The notes below the pieces were generated by a model. That model was not told the DNA's origin, made no database searches, and worked only from the letters and a program-made list of their open reading frames with translations. A stretch of 64,000 nt of DNA. It comes from Streptomyces katrae (GTDB lineage Bacteria; Actinomycetota; Actinomycetes; Streptomycetales; Streptomycetaceae). How positions within the stretch are numbered: the stretch's first letter is position 1; every line of letters starts with the position of its first letter. The stretch covers positions 263,007 to 327,006 of the forward strand of contig NZ_JNZY01000006.1 in NCBI RefSeq assembly GCF_000717655.1, given 5' to 3'. Of this stretch, positions 42,860-55,371 are shown piece after piece. A program made the translations under genes and the position numbers.

Positions 42860-45136
42860 AACGGCGACCGGGCGGGCCGACAGGAGCTCCGCCAGCCGCA
42901 CCTCGCCCTCGTACGACGCCCCCCGGTCCAGGAGCGCCGTCCACCGGCCCGGCGGCAGGGCCAGCGCCGTGTCCCGCCAGCCGCCGGCCCCCGCCAGCCG
43001 GTACGAGAGCCGGGTGGCCGCCGCAACCAGCCCGGCCGGGCGGGCGAAGGCCAGGCAGTGCTCCGCCGCCGGGCCCCGGGCGGCGAGCGGGGCGTAGCCG
43101 GTGAACAGCTCGGGCCGGTCCCGGCGCAGCCGCAGCAGGGCGGCCGTCAGCGCGAGCTTCTCCTGCGCCTGCCCCTGCGGCGCGGCCCCCGCGTCCAGCC
43201 GGGCCAGGTCCTCGCGGGGGAACCGGGCCGGGCGCCGGTTGTCCGGGTCGACCAGGGCCCGGTACTCCGTCTCGGCGCCCTGGTAGACCTCCGGGACCCC
43301 GGGCATCGCCAGGTGCAGCAGCGCCATGCCGAGCAGGTTCGCCCGGGCCGCCGCGGCCAGCTCGGCCGGCAGCTCCGGATCGTCCGGTGCGTACCCCGCG
43401 ACCGAAGCCTCGTACGCCGGGTCCTGGTCGGTCCAGCTCGTGTGCAGGGCCGCCTCGCGGACGGCCTTGAGGAGCGCCTGTACGAGGCGCTCGGCGCGCT
43501 CCGGCACCACCCCGAGGCCCAGCCCCGTCTGCCGGGCCACCCAGGCCAGTTGGGGATCGGCGCCGAGGGGCCGGCCCATCACCTCGGGGGCCTGGGAGAG
43601 CGCGGAGATCCGGGCCCGGACGTCCGCGCTGCGCTTGGTGTCGTGCGTGGACAGCACCGTCCCGGAGCCCGGCCAGTCCCGGTCGAGCGCGGCGCAGTAC
43701 GCGTGGAACTCGGCCGGCGAGACCGCCGGTTGCCCGGGGTCCCCGCCGACCTCGGTGGCCGACAGCAGCGGAGCGTGGCGGTAGAAGGCCCGGTCCTCCA
43801 GCGACTTGGCCCGCAGGGCCGCCGAGGTCTGGGCGAAGCGCGCCGCGAAGGCGGCATCGCGCAGCACGAGGTCCCGTACGCCGGCCACCGCGCCCGGACC
43901 GGCCGGCGCCGCGGCCGCCGCCAGGGCCTGCGGATCGAGCTCCGGCTCGCCGGGGTACGGCCGGTAGACCGGGTAGGCGATCAGCAGCTCCCGTACACCC
44001 GCGGCCAGTTCCGGACCGGCGGCCCGCTCCAGGGCCGCCAGTTCGGCCGCCAGGTCACCGGTCAGCACCTCCCGCGCACACGCCCGGGCCGTCTGCTCCC
44101 AGTCCGGCCGCCCCGTGAACTCCACGTACCGCCGGGACAGTTCGGCGGCGCCCTCCGGGTCGGTGAACACCCCGTCCACCCGGTGCAGCGCGTCGTACCC
44201 GGTGGTCCCCGCCACCGGCCAGCCGGGCGGCAGCCGCTCCTGCCGGGCGAGGATCTTCTCCACCACCACCCAGCAGTCCCCGCCCACGGCCGTCCGCAGC
44301 CGCCGCAGGTACCCCTCCGGGTCCGCCAGCCCGTCGACGTGGTCGATCCGCAGCCCCTCGGCGACCCCGTCCCGCACCAGCTCCAGCACCTTCGCATGCG
44401 TCGCCGCGAACACCTCCGGGTCCTCCACCCGGACCCCGATCAGCTCCGAGATCGTGAAGAACCGCCGGTAGTTGAGGCCCGTCCGGGCTTCGCGCCACCA
44501 GGCCGGCCGGTACCACTGCGCGGCCAGCAGCTCGGCCCGCGCCAGCCCCGCCGTACCCTCCCGCAGCGGGAACTCCAGCTCCCCGTGGCGCAGCACCCCG
44601 CCGTCCCGGTCGACCGTGAACGCGCCGGGCCCGGGAGGCTCCGGGAGCACCGGCAGCAGCACCTGGCCGCCGCCCGCCTCCCAGTCGATGTCGAACCAGC
44701 GCGCGTACGGCGACCGCGGCCCCTCCCGCAGCACCTCCCACAGGGGCCGGTTCAGCCGCAGGGGGGACGGCACGGCCATGTGGTTCGGGACGATGTCCAG
44801 CACCAGGCCGAGCCCGTGCCCCCGGGCGGCCGCGGCCAGCGCGCGCAGCCCCGGCTCGCCGCCCAGCTCGGCCCGCACCGCGGAGTGGTCGGTGACGTCG
44901 TACCCGTGCGCCGAGCCGGGGACCGCCTCCAGCACGGGCGAGAGGTGCAGGTGTGAGACGCCGAGCGAGGCGAGGTACGGTACGGCTGCCTCGGCCGCCG
45001 CGAAGGGGAACTCCGGCCGCAGCTGAAGGCGGTACGTCGACGACGGGACCGCACGTGACGGGACCGCAGGTGGCGCCGGAGTGACGGCTGTCAGAACATC
45101 AGATTCCGTTTGGCTGCTCGGATACGGATGGCTCAT
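42827..45136 (-). CDS. treY: Malto-oligosyltrehalose synthase
   Basis: A 769-residue GH13 enzyme that turns the reducing end of maltodextrins into a trehalosyl unit. Family marks are STYRLQLRPEFPF at the start of the barrel, LVLDIVPNHMAV, LRIDHVDGLADPEGYL with the nucleophile Asp, VEKIL for the acid Glu, and the late STHDTKRSADVRAR. The first about 30 residues are an unconserved Pro-rich leader, so a start nearer SSTYRLQL is conceivable, but ATG 45136 is the ORF start. It works between GlgX and TreZ in making trehalose from glycogen. Confidence 0.94.
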   Translation of the reverse strand: MSHPYPSSQTESDVLTAVTPAPPAVPSRAVPSSTYRLQLRPEFPFAAAEAAVPYLASLGVSHLHLSPVLEAVPGSAHGYDVTDHSAVRAELGGEPGLRALAAAARGHGLGLVLDIVPNHMAVPSPLRLNRPLWEVLREGPRSPYARWFDIDWEAGGGQVLLPVLPEPPGPGAFTVDRDGGVLRHGELEFPLREGTAGLARAELLAAQWYRPAWWREARTGLNYRRFFTISELIGVRVEDPEVFAATHAKVLELVRDGVAEGLRIDHVDGLADPEGYLRRLRTAVGGDCWVVVEKILARQERLPPGWPVAGTTGYDALHRVDGVFTDPEGAAELSRRYVEFTGRPDWEQTARACAREVLTGDLAAELAALERAAGPELAAGVRELLIAYPVYRPYPGEPELDPQALAAAAAPAGPGAVAGVRDLVLRDAAFAARFAQTSAALRAKSLEDRAFYRHAPLLSATEVGGDPGQPAVSPAEFHAYCAALDRDWPGSGTVLSTHDTKRSADVRARISALSQAPEVMGRPLGADPQLAWVARQTGLGLGVVPERAERLVQALLKAVREAALHTSWTDQDPAYEASVAGYAPDDPELPAELAAAARANLLGMALLHLAMPGVPEVYQGAETEYRALVDPDNRRPARFPREDLARLDAGAAPQGQAQEKLALTAALLRLRRDRPELFTGYAPLAARGPAAEHCLAFARPAGLVAAATRLSYRLAGAGGWRDTALALPPGRWTALLDRGASYEGEVRLAELLSARPVAVLLRDGGPGDE

Positions 45137-45218
45137 GAGAACCTACGTACCCACCTTCCCGGATTCCGTGCCATGACCCAATGCATCCGGGTGACTGCGC
45201 CGCGTTAGGGTCGATCAA

Positions 45219-46549
45219 GTGGCCGGAACCGTCAACACCTATCGAAGAGTCATCGCCCTGACCGGGCCCCTGCTCCCGCTCCTCTCCTTCCTCGCGCGAC
45301 TCCCCGTTGCGATGTCCCAGTTCGGGAGCGTCCTGCTGGTCGCCGAGACCAGCGGCTCCCTCGCCACCGCCGGCATCGTCGGCGGCACCCTCTCCGCCGG
45401 ACAGGTGGTCTTCGGGCCCGTCCTGGGCCGGCTCGCCGACCGGTACGGGCAGCGGCCCGTGGTGCCGGCCGCCGCCGCGGTCAACGCGCTCGCCACCGGC
45501 GCCCTGGTCGCCGGGGCCCTCGGGGGCCTCGCCACCGCCCCGCTCGCCGCGATCGGCGCCGTCACCGGAGCCTCCGTACCGCTGATCGGACCGCTCGCCC
45601 GGACCCGCTCCGTGGCCCTCGCCCACCGCGCCGGGGCCGACGAGGGCGTGGTGGGCGCCGTCCACTCGCTCGAGGGCACCCTCGACGAGGTCTCCTTCGT
45701 CTTCGGCCCCGCCCTCGTCGGACTCGCCGTGCTCGTCGCGCACCCCGCGATCGCCCTCGGCGGGGCCGCCGCGCTCGTGGCCGTCTTCGCCACCGCCTTC
45801 GCCCTGCACCCGACAGCCGCCGTCACGGCCGGGGCGGGAGCGAAGGAGCGCACCCCGCGGGGGAGGGGCGCCCGTACCGGCGCCCCCGCCGACGTCGAGC
45901 GCCGCAGCCGGCACCCGCGCGTCGTGTACGCCGTACGGGGCTCCCTGCTGCTCCAGGGCGCCATGTTCGGCGCCTGCCAGGCCGGAATAGCCGCCCTCAC
46001 CGCTCGTTTGGGCGTCCCCGGCCAGGCCGGCATCGTGTACGCCGCCATGGGCGTCGTCAGCGCCGCCGTGGGGCTCGCCCTCGGGGCGCTGCCCGCCCGG
46101 ATCGGGCTGCGGCTGCGCTGGCGGGCGGCCACCGCCGCCGCGCTGGTGCTCTCCGTACCGCTGCTCTTCACCGACACCCTGTGGTCGCTGTACGCGGTCG
46201 TCACCGTGCTCGGAGCCGCCTACGCCCCCCACCTGATCACCGCGTTCGCGCTGACCGAGCGGGTCGCGGAGCCGGCCCGGCTCGCCGAGGCCACGGCCTT
46301 CGCCGCCAGCTCGCTGGTGGCCGGGCAGGCCGCCGCGCTCGCCGCCTCCGGGCGGCTCTCCGAGTCGTACGGGCCGGCCGGGGCCTTCGCCGTGGCCGTC
46401 GGGGCGGCCGCACTGTCCCTGCTCCTCGCCCTGGTCACCCGGGTGCCGGCCGCCCGGACGCACCCCGCCGCGCCGAAGGGGTTCGTCCCGGCGCAGCAGA
46501 CCGCCTCCCCGCGCGAGCCCGGGGTCCCGTCGGGCCCGCCGGGTCCCTC

Positions 46550-46565
<16 letters not shown>
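45219..46565 (+). CDS. MFS transporter
   Basis: A 448-residue protein with about twelve hydrophobic helices in two halves separated by a charged loop (KERTPRGRGARTG). The loop after helix 2, GRLADRYGQRPV, matches the MFS signature between helices 2 and 3. The substrate is unknown; the small-molecule exporter branch is most likely. GTG 45219 is divergent from treY. The 3' end overlaps glgX by 16 bases. Confidence 0.9.
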
Positions 46566-48664
<2,099 letters not shown>

Positions 48665-48958
48665 GGATGCGACTCTTCCCCTCGTCCCCCGGCTGTCGGG
48701 CTGATGGTTCGGGCTGATCCGGCGTGGACCACGTCTCTGCAGATCTTCCCCGAAAGTGGGCCCGCACGCGGGGACTTGGGATGCTCCTCCCGGGTGACCC
48801 GGAGAGCTGATATGCGGGTCAGCGGACTATGCGGGCATCGGATAATGGGTCAACCGACCACCGGTGTACGGGCCATCGGGCTGCATCGGGCGCCGCGCTC
48901 GGAGTACCCTTCCGTGATCACTGGAGACGGGCGTCCAGACGCAGAAGGCGGTGCACGG
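48665..48958. promoter_or_regulatory. Divergent non-coding region between glgX and the HEPN gene
   Basis: This 294-base gap holds the promoters of the two divergent genes. I find no small ORF with convincing codon use and no clear palindrome. A GTG at 48914 could extend the HEPN protein by 15 residues but lacks a ribosome-binding site. Confidence 0.4.
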
Positions 48959-50281
48959 GTGAGCTCGGGAGGTCTGGAGCTGCCCCCTGGTGACAGCGGT
49001 CACGAGGGCGGCCCGGCGGACGCCCCAGGAGGTGCACCCGGTGGTGCGCCCGGCGGGGTGTCGGGCGGCGTGTCGGGCGGGGTGTCGGGCGGCGTTCCCA
49101 CGGGGGTGCCGGCCGGGGCGGTGTCGCTGGCCCCGACGGCGGCCGGGAGTGTGCGGGCCGGGGCCGAGCTGGACTGGGGCGCGGACGCGTGGAGCGAGGT
49201 CAGGACCCGGGCGCAGCGCGCCGGGCGCGCGTACATCTGGCTGAACCTCATCGAGCAGCGGCTGCGCGCCGTCGTCGGCGCGGTGCTGCGGCCGATCTAC
49301 GAGCCCGTGCACGGCGGGGACGACTGGGTGGTCGCGGCCGCCGGACCCGCCGGCCAGGAGTGGGTGCAGCGGGCCGTCGCGGTCCGCGAGGTCAGCCGGC
49401 GCAAGGGCTACCTGCTGGACCCGGCCGACGACAACGTGCTGAGCTTCCTGACGCTCCCGCAGCTGCGGGAGCTCATGGTCCAGCACTGGCCGTGCTTCGA
49501 ACCGTACTTCGACGACCGGCGGGAGATCGAGCTCGCGCTCGACGAGCTGGAGGTCACCCGGAACGTGGTCTCCCGCAACCGGGCGCTGTCGCGGGCGGTG
49601 CTGGAGCAGGCGGAGCGGGCCTCGGCCCGGCTGCTGGAGGTGCTGGGCGGCGGTGCGGGGTCCCCGGCGGCGGACCGGCTGCCGATCGATGCCGTCGAGG
49701 ACCTGGTGGGCGACCGGTACGCGGACGTCATCTCGGTCCACCCGGACCGGGTTCGGCTGCAGCGCCAGCTCCCCGCGGAGGACCTGTTCGGCGGGGCGCG
49801 CCGGCTCGACGCCATCGGCATAGGGCTCAACCTGCTGGTCCAGAACTTCTCGGGCCGAAGACTCGTGCGCCTCACGGAGGCCGGCTGCCGGGTCCGGCTG
49901 CTGTTCCTGAACCCGGCCAGCAGCGCCGTGAAGCGGCGGGAGCGGGAGCTCGGCCTGCGCAAGGGCGAGCTGAGCCGCTCGGTGGAGATGAACATCCTGC
50001 ATGTGCGCCGGGTGCGGGCGGGGCTGCGGGATCCCTCGCGGTTCGAGATCCACGTCTTCGACGAGACGCCCCGCTTCACCGCCTACCTGGTGGAGGGGGA
50101 GTCCTCGGGCATCGCGGTCGTGCAGTCGTACCTGCGCCGGGCGCGCGGCATGGAGGCGCCGGTGCTGGTGCTGCGGGGCGGCGGCGCCCGTGGTTCCTCG
50201 CGGGACGCGGAGCACGGGCTGTTCCCGACGTACCGGGAGGAATTCGAGTCGATCTGGCAGGACTCCCGCCCGGTGTCGTGA
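48959..50281 (+). CDS. SAV2148-family HEPN domain protein
   Basis: A 440-residue protein of a family conserved in Streptomyces. The first 60 residues are low-complexity with repeats of GGAPGGA and GGVS. The body contains the helical HEPN-type region (LELDELEVTRNVVSRNRALSRAVLEQAERAS area) and a C-terminal alpha/beta part ending TYREEFESIW, the part usually seen in PLD-like or sensor regions. HEPN domains are often RNases, but no clear R-x4-6-H pair is confirmed here. GTG 48959 follows an AAGG element. It is followed by the exonuclease gene 81 bases on. Confidence 0.78.
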   Translation: MSSGGLELPPGDSGHEGGPADAPGGAPGGAPGGVSGGVSGGVSGGVPTGVPAGAVSLAPTAAGSVRAGAELDWGADAWSEVRTRAQRAGRAYIWLNLIEQRLRAVVGAVLRPIYEPVHGGDDWVVAAAGPAGQEWVQRAVAVREVSRRKGYLLDPADDNVLSFLTLPQLRELMVQHWPCFEPYFDDRREIELALDELEVTRNVVSRNRALSRAVLEQAERASARLLEVLGGGAGSPAADRLPIDAVEDLVGDRYADVISVHPDRVRLQRQLPAEDLFGGARRLDAIGIGLNLLVQNFSGRRLVRLTEAGCRVRLLFLNPASSAVKRRERELGLRKGELSRSVEMNILHVRRVRAGLRDPSRFEIHVFDETPRFTAYLVEGESSGIAVVQSYLRRARGMEAPVLVLRGGGARGSSRDAEHGLFPTYREEFESIWQDSRPVS

Positions 50282-50362
50282 CTGTCAGTGCCCCGTGGCA
50301 GGCTGAAAGTCGTTGACCGAAGGTGTACGGGGTGCACGGGGAGTACGGGGGAGGGGCACGGG

Positions 50363-51109
50363 GTGGAGAACTGGCGCGACACGGGGGACTGGCACGGCGG
50401 TGTGCTGATCGGATTCGACCTGGAGACGACCGGCACGGAGCCGGGGGAGTCGCGGATCGTGACGGCGGCGGTGGTCGAGGTGCGGGCGGGCGAGGTGCGC
50501 GAACGGCGCGGCTGGCTCGCGGACCCGGGGATACCGATCCCCGAGGGCGCCTCGGCGATCCACGGGATCAGCACGGAGCGCGCGGTGGCGGAGGGCCGCC
50601 CCGTGCGCGAGGTCGCGGACGAGGTCGCGCAGGTGCTCGTCGAGCACTGGCGGCGGGGCGCGGTGGTCGTCGCGTACAACGCGGCCTTCGACCTGACGCT
50701 GCTGACGGCCGAGTTGGCCCGGCACGGGCTGCCTTCGCTGGCCGACCGGCTGGGCGGGGCTCAGCAGACCGGCCCCGTGGTGGACCCGCTGACCATCGAC
50801 CGGGCCGTGGACCGCTACCGGCGCGGCAAGCGGACGCTGGAGGCGGTGTGCGGGGTGTACGGGGTCACGCTGGACGCCGCGCACGACGCGGGCGCGGACG
50901 CGCTGGCCGCGGTGCAGGTGGCCCGAGCGATAGCCGCCCGCCACCCGGAGGTGGCGGCGCTCACCCCGGCCGACCTGCATGTCCGCCAGGGCGGCTGGCA
51001 CGAGCGCTGGGCCCGCGACTTCCAGTCGTACCTGCGCCGCCAGGGGACCCCGGACGCGGTGATCGACCCGGCGTGGCCGCTGCGGAGCCTGCTGCCGGCC
51101 TCGGCCTGA
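50363..51109 (+). CDS. DnaQ-like 3'-5' exonuclease
   Basis: A 248-residue DEDDh exonuclease. Exo I is IGFDLETTG (Asp-x-Glu), Exo II is VAYNAAFDLTLL, and Exo III is the HDAGADALA block with His and Asp. This is the proofreading-exonuclease fold without a polymerase. GTG 50363, with GGGGGAGGGG just upstream, places the start shortly before the Exo I strand; an ATG at 50288 gives an unconserved Cys-rich leader. It is likely involved in DNA or RNA end trimming. Confidence 0.9.
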   Translation: MENWRDTGDWHGGVLIGFDLETTGTEPGESRIVTAAVVEVRAGEVRERRGWLADPGIPIPEGASAIHGISTERAVAEGRPVREVADEVAQVLVEHWRRGAVVVAYNAAFDLTLLTAELARHGLPSLADRLGGAQQTGPVVDPLTIDRAVDRYRRGKRTLEAVCGVYGVTLDAAHDAGADALAAVQVARAIAARHPEVAALTPADLHVRQGGWHERWARDFQSYLRRQGTPDAVIDPAWPLRSLLPASA

Positions 51110-51167
51110 GGGCCTCGGCCGGATTCGGCTCTCCGCTCGTGGGCGCCGGACGGGCGCGCCACCGGTT

Positions 51168-52700
51168 TCAGTTGGGGATGGAGCAGTTGGCGTCGGGGGC
51201 CCGGCCGGCGGGCCACGCGATGCCGTCGAAGTCGGCGGTCTTCTTCACCGGGTTGAGGTGGACGATGGAGACGGTCTTGTTGTACGGGTTGCCGTACTTG
51301 TCGAGGCAGATCCAGCCGCTGGCACCCTCGACCCGGTTGTTGCCGTGCAGCCGCAGCCAGCCGGCGGTGACGTCGGAGAGAGAGGGCATCTTCACGTCGC
51401 CCACCGCGTTGTTGCGGATGCCCGCGACGGCGGTGGTGACCGCGTCGTAGGTGATGATGACGCGGCCGTCGGAGAGGTCGACGGACCCCATCGAGTCCGG
51501 CTCCTTGGTTCCGAGTTTCTGGGCCAGGTCGGTCAGCTCCTTCAGCGCCGCCTTGGAGCCGCCGGTCGCCGCGGTGCTGTCGTCCCCCCAGGCGCCGGGG
51601 TGGGCCAGGGCCGCGTAACGCACGGTGATGCCCGCGCCCTTGGTCAGGGCGTCCCAGTGGTCGGTGAACTTTTCGTCGACCGTCAGGGTGGAGGCGTGCG
51701 AGCCGCTGATGACGGTGTAGGGCTTGTTGCAGGTCCGGTCGCCCAGCTCGACGAGGAACTGACGCAGTTGCACCGGGCGGCCGGCGAAGTAGACGGTCTT
51801 CGCCGCGGAGGTGCAGATGTCCGGCACCATCTGGTGGAAGTCGTTGGCGAGGTTGCCCTCGTCGTTGAAGTCGGGCGGCGACCGGAAGGTCTCGGGGGCG
51901 TTGGGCGCTCCCTTGGCGAGTTTCTGGAAGGTCTGGCGCAGGCTGGTCAGGTAGTTGTCGCCCTCGCGGACGTCCTCGACCACCAGCGTCTCTTCGGGCT
52001 TGATGTCCGCCCCGTACGAGGCGAGGGCGTCGGCCTGGTCGGTGTTGCCGGGGGCTACCCGGGCCAGGCCCGGGTAGCGGTACTCGTCAGCCTCGGTGTT
52101 CTTGATGTCGTCCGCGGTCATGGGGCCGGCGACGACCGGGATCCCCTTCTCCTTGGTGAGGTAGCGGACGGCCTCCTCGGTCTCGGTGATGCTGATGTTG
52201 ATGCCGGCGACGGCCCGCAGATTCTGCTTCTTGTCGGACGCGGCCTGCGCCAGCTGGTCGGCGACGGTGCGCCACTCCTTGTAGCCCCTGCCCGGGTTGG
52301 CGAGCACCAGCCGGATGGGCGGCTGTTTGTTGTTGGCCTGGTGGTTGGCGCGGTACTGGGCCAGAAAGGCGCCCTGTACCTGCTCGACGTACTCCCGCCG
52401 CTCTGCGGGGGCGTCGGAGATCATGGGGATCATCAGGGCGACGGTGGCGGGGGACTTGTCGGCGACGCTGTCGTTCTCCGCCTTGATCCGCTCGGTGACC
52501 TGCTTCAGCGACGGGGCGAAGACGAAGCTGCCGTCGGTGACGCCGACGCACTCGTGCTTGGGGCCGCGCTTGGCCACGCCGGGGGCGCAGTCCTCGGCGA
52601 ACCAGTAGTCGTAGCCGACGTAGCCGCCGGTTCCCAGGACGATGGCGACGGCGGCGGTCAGCAGGGCGCGGTTCAGCGGTCCGGCGGGCCAGAGTGTCAT
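51168..52700 (-). CDS. Membrane-anchored periplasmic-binding-like protein
   Basis: A 510-residue protein with one N-terminal transmembrane helix (residues about 9-32), then an extracytoplasmic domain of the ligand-binding type 1 (Leu/Ile/Val-binding) fold: VALMIPMISDAP, IRLVLANPGRGYKEW, VAGINISITETEEAV, VAGPMTADD and VIITYDAVTTAVAGI. No ABC permease or ATPase genes adjoin. Its ATG overlaps the stop of the P-loop NTPase gene, so the two are made together. The pair probably links an external small-molecule signal to a cytoplasmic NTPase rather than uptake. The ligand is unknown. Confidence 0.82.
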   Translation of the reverse strand: MTLWPAGPLNRALLTAAVAIVLGTGGYVGYDYWFAEDCAPGVAKRGPKHECVGVTDGSFVFAPSLKQVTERIKAENDSVADKSPATVALMIPMISDAPAERREYVEQVQGAFLAQYRANHQANNKQPPIRLVLANPGRGYKEWRTVADQLAQAASDKKQNLRAVAGINISITETEEAVRYLTKEKGIPVVAGPMTADDIKNTEADEYRYPGLARVAPGNTDQADALASYGADIKPEETLVVEDVREGDNYLTSLRQTFQKLAKGAPNAPETFRSPPDFNDEGNLANDFHQMVPDICTSAAKTVYFAGRPVQLRQFLVELGDRTCNKPYTVISGSHASTLTVDEKFTDHWDALTKGAGITVRYAALAHPGAWGDDSTAATGGSKAALKELTDLAQKLGTKEPDSMGSVDLSDGRVIITYDAVTTAVAGIRNNAVGDVKMPSLSDVTAGWLRLHGNNRVEGASGWICLDKYGNPYNKTVSIVHLNPVKKTADFDGIAWPAGRAPDANCSIPN

Positions 52701-54781
52701 GTGCGGGGCTCTCCGTAGGTCGGCAGGTCGGGTGCCTGGAGCCAGCGGTTCAGGAGCTGCGGCCACTCTTCGTAGGCCTGGTAGAAGACCTTCTGGGGGC
52801 CGACGGAGCTGTTCTGGGCCAGGGTGAGCAGCTGCAGCCTGATGCTGTTGATCTTCTGCTGGTCGGGGTGTGCGAGCGGGTGCGATTGCAGCCACAGGTT
52901 GAGAACGAGGAGCTCCACGGCCTGGCGCACGGGGTCGCCCCCGGCTGTGCGCGGGTCCGTGGCCGGTTCGGCGGCGTTGCCCGGCGGGTGCGGCGCGGCG
53001 CAGACCAGGTTGAGAGCGGCGAGCCACCCCGGCGCGTCCTGTCCGGCCAGGCGTCTGAGCAGGGCGCGGACGACGAGGTCGGTGTCGCCGATCGCGAGCG
53101 AGTGGTGCAAGTAGCGGGCATCGTGCGGCTCGGCCGCGTCCGTGGGGTACAGGATGCGCAGGCGCTCGTGGCTGCCGGTCCACTCCTCGGTCTCTGCCCG
53201 TCCCATGCGGGTTCGCAGGTCGTGTACGAGCAGGGCGCGCAGGGTGGGATGACCGACGAAGGGCCCGTCCGTACCCGGCCAGGGGCGATGGTCCCAGCAC
53301 TCCTGCCGCAACAGGCTCCTGGTCCCCGCCACGGGCACGACGGCGGCCCCCGCCACGGGCTCCCCGCCACGGTGACGGGGTGCGTAGCCGGCGTTCAGCA
53401 CGTGGGCGGCCGCGTCGTCGAGGGCCGGGGTGTAGTAGGCGAGTCGCTCCCTCGTCTCCCCGTCGGGGGTCAGGAGCCGCAGCAGCCGTTCGTACACCGG
53501 CAGCGTCGGCCCGTCCTCGGGCGCCGGCAGCTCGATCGGCAGGTCGAGCAGCGCGCCGTGCTCGACGGGTTCATGGCGGCGGATCCTCCGCTGGGCGGCC
53601 TGCACCAAGGCGTCGGCGACCCCGGCGCGTCCGGCGCTGAGCCGGTGGATCACGTGGGCGGTGCCGGGCTCCGGCCGGTCCGCGCCGAACATCTCCGCGA
53701 CCTCGTCGAGGTCGAGCTGTGCCAGCGGCAGCCTCAGCACCCAGCCGGCCGCCGTCTGCGGCCGGTCCTGCCGCCAGAACGGGCCCGATGCACTCCTGGT
53801 CGACGGGGCCGTGTCGTCGGAGCCGGGCACGGCCGGCTCCTCCGCGAGGGCCGTCGCGACGATGCCGGGACGCGTCCGGGCGGGCTCGTCGTGCCAGACG
53901 CGGGTCAGTGTGTCCAGGACAGCCCGGCCGAGCGGGGTGTGGACGTTGTCGAGGAGCAGCAGGGGGCGTGGCACCCGGTTCTTCAGGCGCAGCCAGGTGT
54001 AGTGGTCGGCGATGTCCTCCAAGAGGGCGGCCACCAGGTGGTGTTCGGCGCGCCGCCGGTCGCCCCCGTCGCCGCGGAAGCGCATGGCGAGATCGGTCAG
54101 CTGGGAGTGCCCGTCGCCCTGAGGGCCGACCCGCCGCTCGGCCCACCAGCTCAGGCCGTGCTTGTTGGCGCGCGGGCCGAACAGTTCGGTGGTGACGATG
54201 TCGGTGAGCGGCGCCACCAGCTCGCCCACCCCGGGGCCCAGCCCCGCCGCGGCGGCCGGGGTGACCTGCCTGATCCAGCCGGCCACACGCTGGTTGCGTT
54301 CCTGGAGGTCGGGCTGGCTCTCCCGGAGCAGTCCCGCGAGCCGGCGGCGGGCGGCCGGCAGCTCGGCGGGCTGGACGACCACGGACTGCCAGCTGGTGAT
54401 CGCGAGCAGCCCCTGGGTGAGCCGCGGGAAGGACAGCTTCCCGCCGAACTCGTTCGGCTTCTGGCTCAGCCCGTCCATCAGGTAGAAGAGCAGGTCCGAG
54501 GTGCCCGAGGCGTTGGCCGTGGTTTCGTCGGCCACGGAGGCCAGCCCCGGCCGGCCGAAGTCCGCTGCCCCGAGGTCGGCGTACGCCTGAGGTAAGCGCT
54601 GCGCATACCGGTCCGACAGGTCTTTCAGAAGCGCGGTCTTGCCGGTGAGCCGGCCGCCGCAGCACTCGATCAGCAGCGGGCTCCCGCCCGGTATCCGCAG
54701 CCGGGCGGCGCCCCGCGACTGGAGTCCCACCAGTGAAGGCACGACGGCATCGAGCAGTGCCGTCCGTCCGTACAACGTCAC
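52697..54781 (-). CDS. P-loop NTPase (STAND-like), partner of the binding-protein gene
   Basis: About 694 residues. The Walker A motif is GGRLTGKTA (residues 42-50) and PRPLLLLDNVH is the Walker B region. Long helical Ala/Leu/Arg-rich sequence follows. The layout resembles STAND-type ATPases without a recognised effector or repeat domain, and no DNA-binding motif is visible. GTG 54781 is preceded by GTGGGGG; an ATG at 54903 would add 41 residues. The stop overlaps the start of the periplasmic-binding-like gene. I infer a sensor/switch pair; the output is not evident. Confidence 0.72.
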   Translation of the reverse strand: MTLYGRTALLDAVVPSLVGLQSRGAARLRIPGGSPLLIECCGGRLTGKTALLKDLSDRYAQRLPQAYADLGAADFGRPGLASVADETTANASGTSDLLFYLMDGLSQKPNEFGGKLSFPRLTQGLLAITSWQSVVVQPAELPAARRRLAGLLRESQPDLQERNQRVAGWIRQVTPAAAAGLGPGVGELVAPLTDIVTTELFGPRANKHGLSWWAERRVGPQGDGHSQLTDLAMRFRGDGGDRRRAEHHLVAALLEDIADHYTWLRLKNRVPRPLLLLDNVHTPLGRAVLDTLTRVWHDEPARTRPGIVATALAEEPAVPGSDDTAPSTRSASGPFWRQDRPQTAAGWVLRLPLAQLDLDEVAEMFGADRPEPGTAHVIHRLSAGRAGVADALVQAAQRRIRRHEPVEHGALLDLPIELPAPEDGPTLPVYERLLRLLTPDGETRERLAYYTPALDDAAAHVLNAGYAPRHRGGEPVAGAAVVPVAGTRSLLRQECWDHRPWPGTDGPFVGHPTLRALLVHDLRTRMGRAETEEWTGSHERLRILYPTDAAEPHDARYLHHSLAIGDTDLVVRALLRRLAGQDAPGWLAALNLVCAAPHPPGNAAEPATDPRTAGGDPVRQAVELLVLNLWLQSHPLAHPDQQKINSIRLQLLTLAQNSSVGPQKVFYQAYEEWPQLLNRWLQAPDLPTYGEPRT

Positions 54782-55371
54782 GTGACCCCCACCCCGTCGT
54801 GCGGCTCGACCACCACCGCGATGGATGGAGCGTAGGCGGATGACTGCATAGCGCCACAGGTATATGGCGAACCCCTGCCTCTCGGTTATACGTTCGTGAC
54901 TCATGTTGGGCGGAACGCCCCCTTGGCCCCTTGTGTCGCCCCTGTGGGCCCGTAGGCACCCACGGGCACCCTCAGGCACGGAGCGCATCCGCTGCCGCGG
55001 CAGGAGGAGGTGCCCGGCCAGGGCCACGCCCCGCGGTCGTCCAGGATGCAGGTCACGGTCTCGGCGGGCTCGCGGTCCACGCTCCGGTCCCGGTTCCCCC
55101 GGTGGCGCCGGTCGGATGCGCCGGGCCCGCGGCGGGGTCGGCGGCGCAGGTCCAGGGCGCGCGGGCGCCCGCGGCCGAGCCGGCCGCGCAGCTCCAGGCG
55201 AACTGCAGGGAAGGGTGCAGCAGGACGAGGCCCACGGGCGCCGCGCGCCCGCGTCCGGTCCGCCCGCCGCGTTGGCCCGGACCGGCAGGCGGAGCAGCGG
55301 CCGGGGCGAGGGGGCCGCGAGGGCCCACCGCCCTGCGGTGGTCTGCGCGGCCTCATGCTCGAACCAGCCGT
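54782..55371. other. About 590 bases without a confident gene
   Basis: No frame here shows both coding-type third positions and a recognisable product over its length. Fragments of coding-like sequence appear on the minus strand (for example ETVTCILDDRGAWPWPG near 55070-55020), so a decayed gene is possible. The right end borders the 37-codon ORF. Confidence 0.5.
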
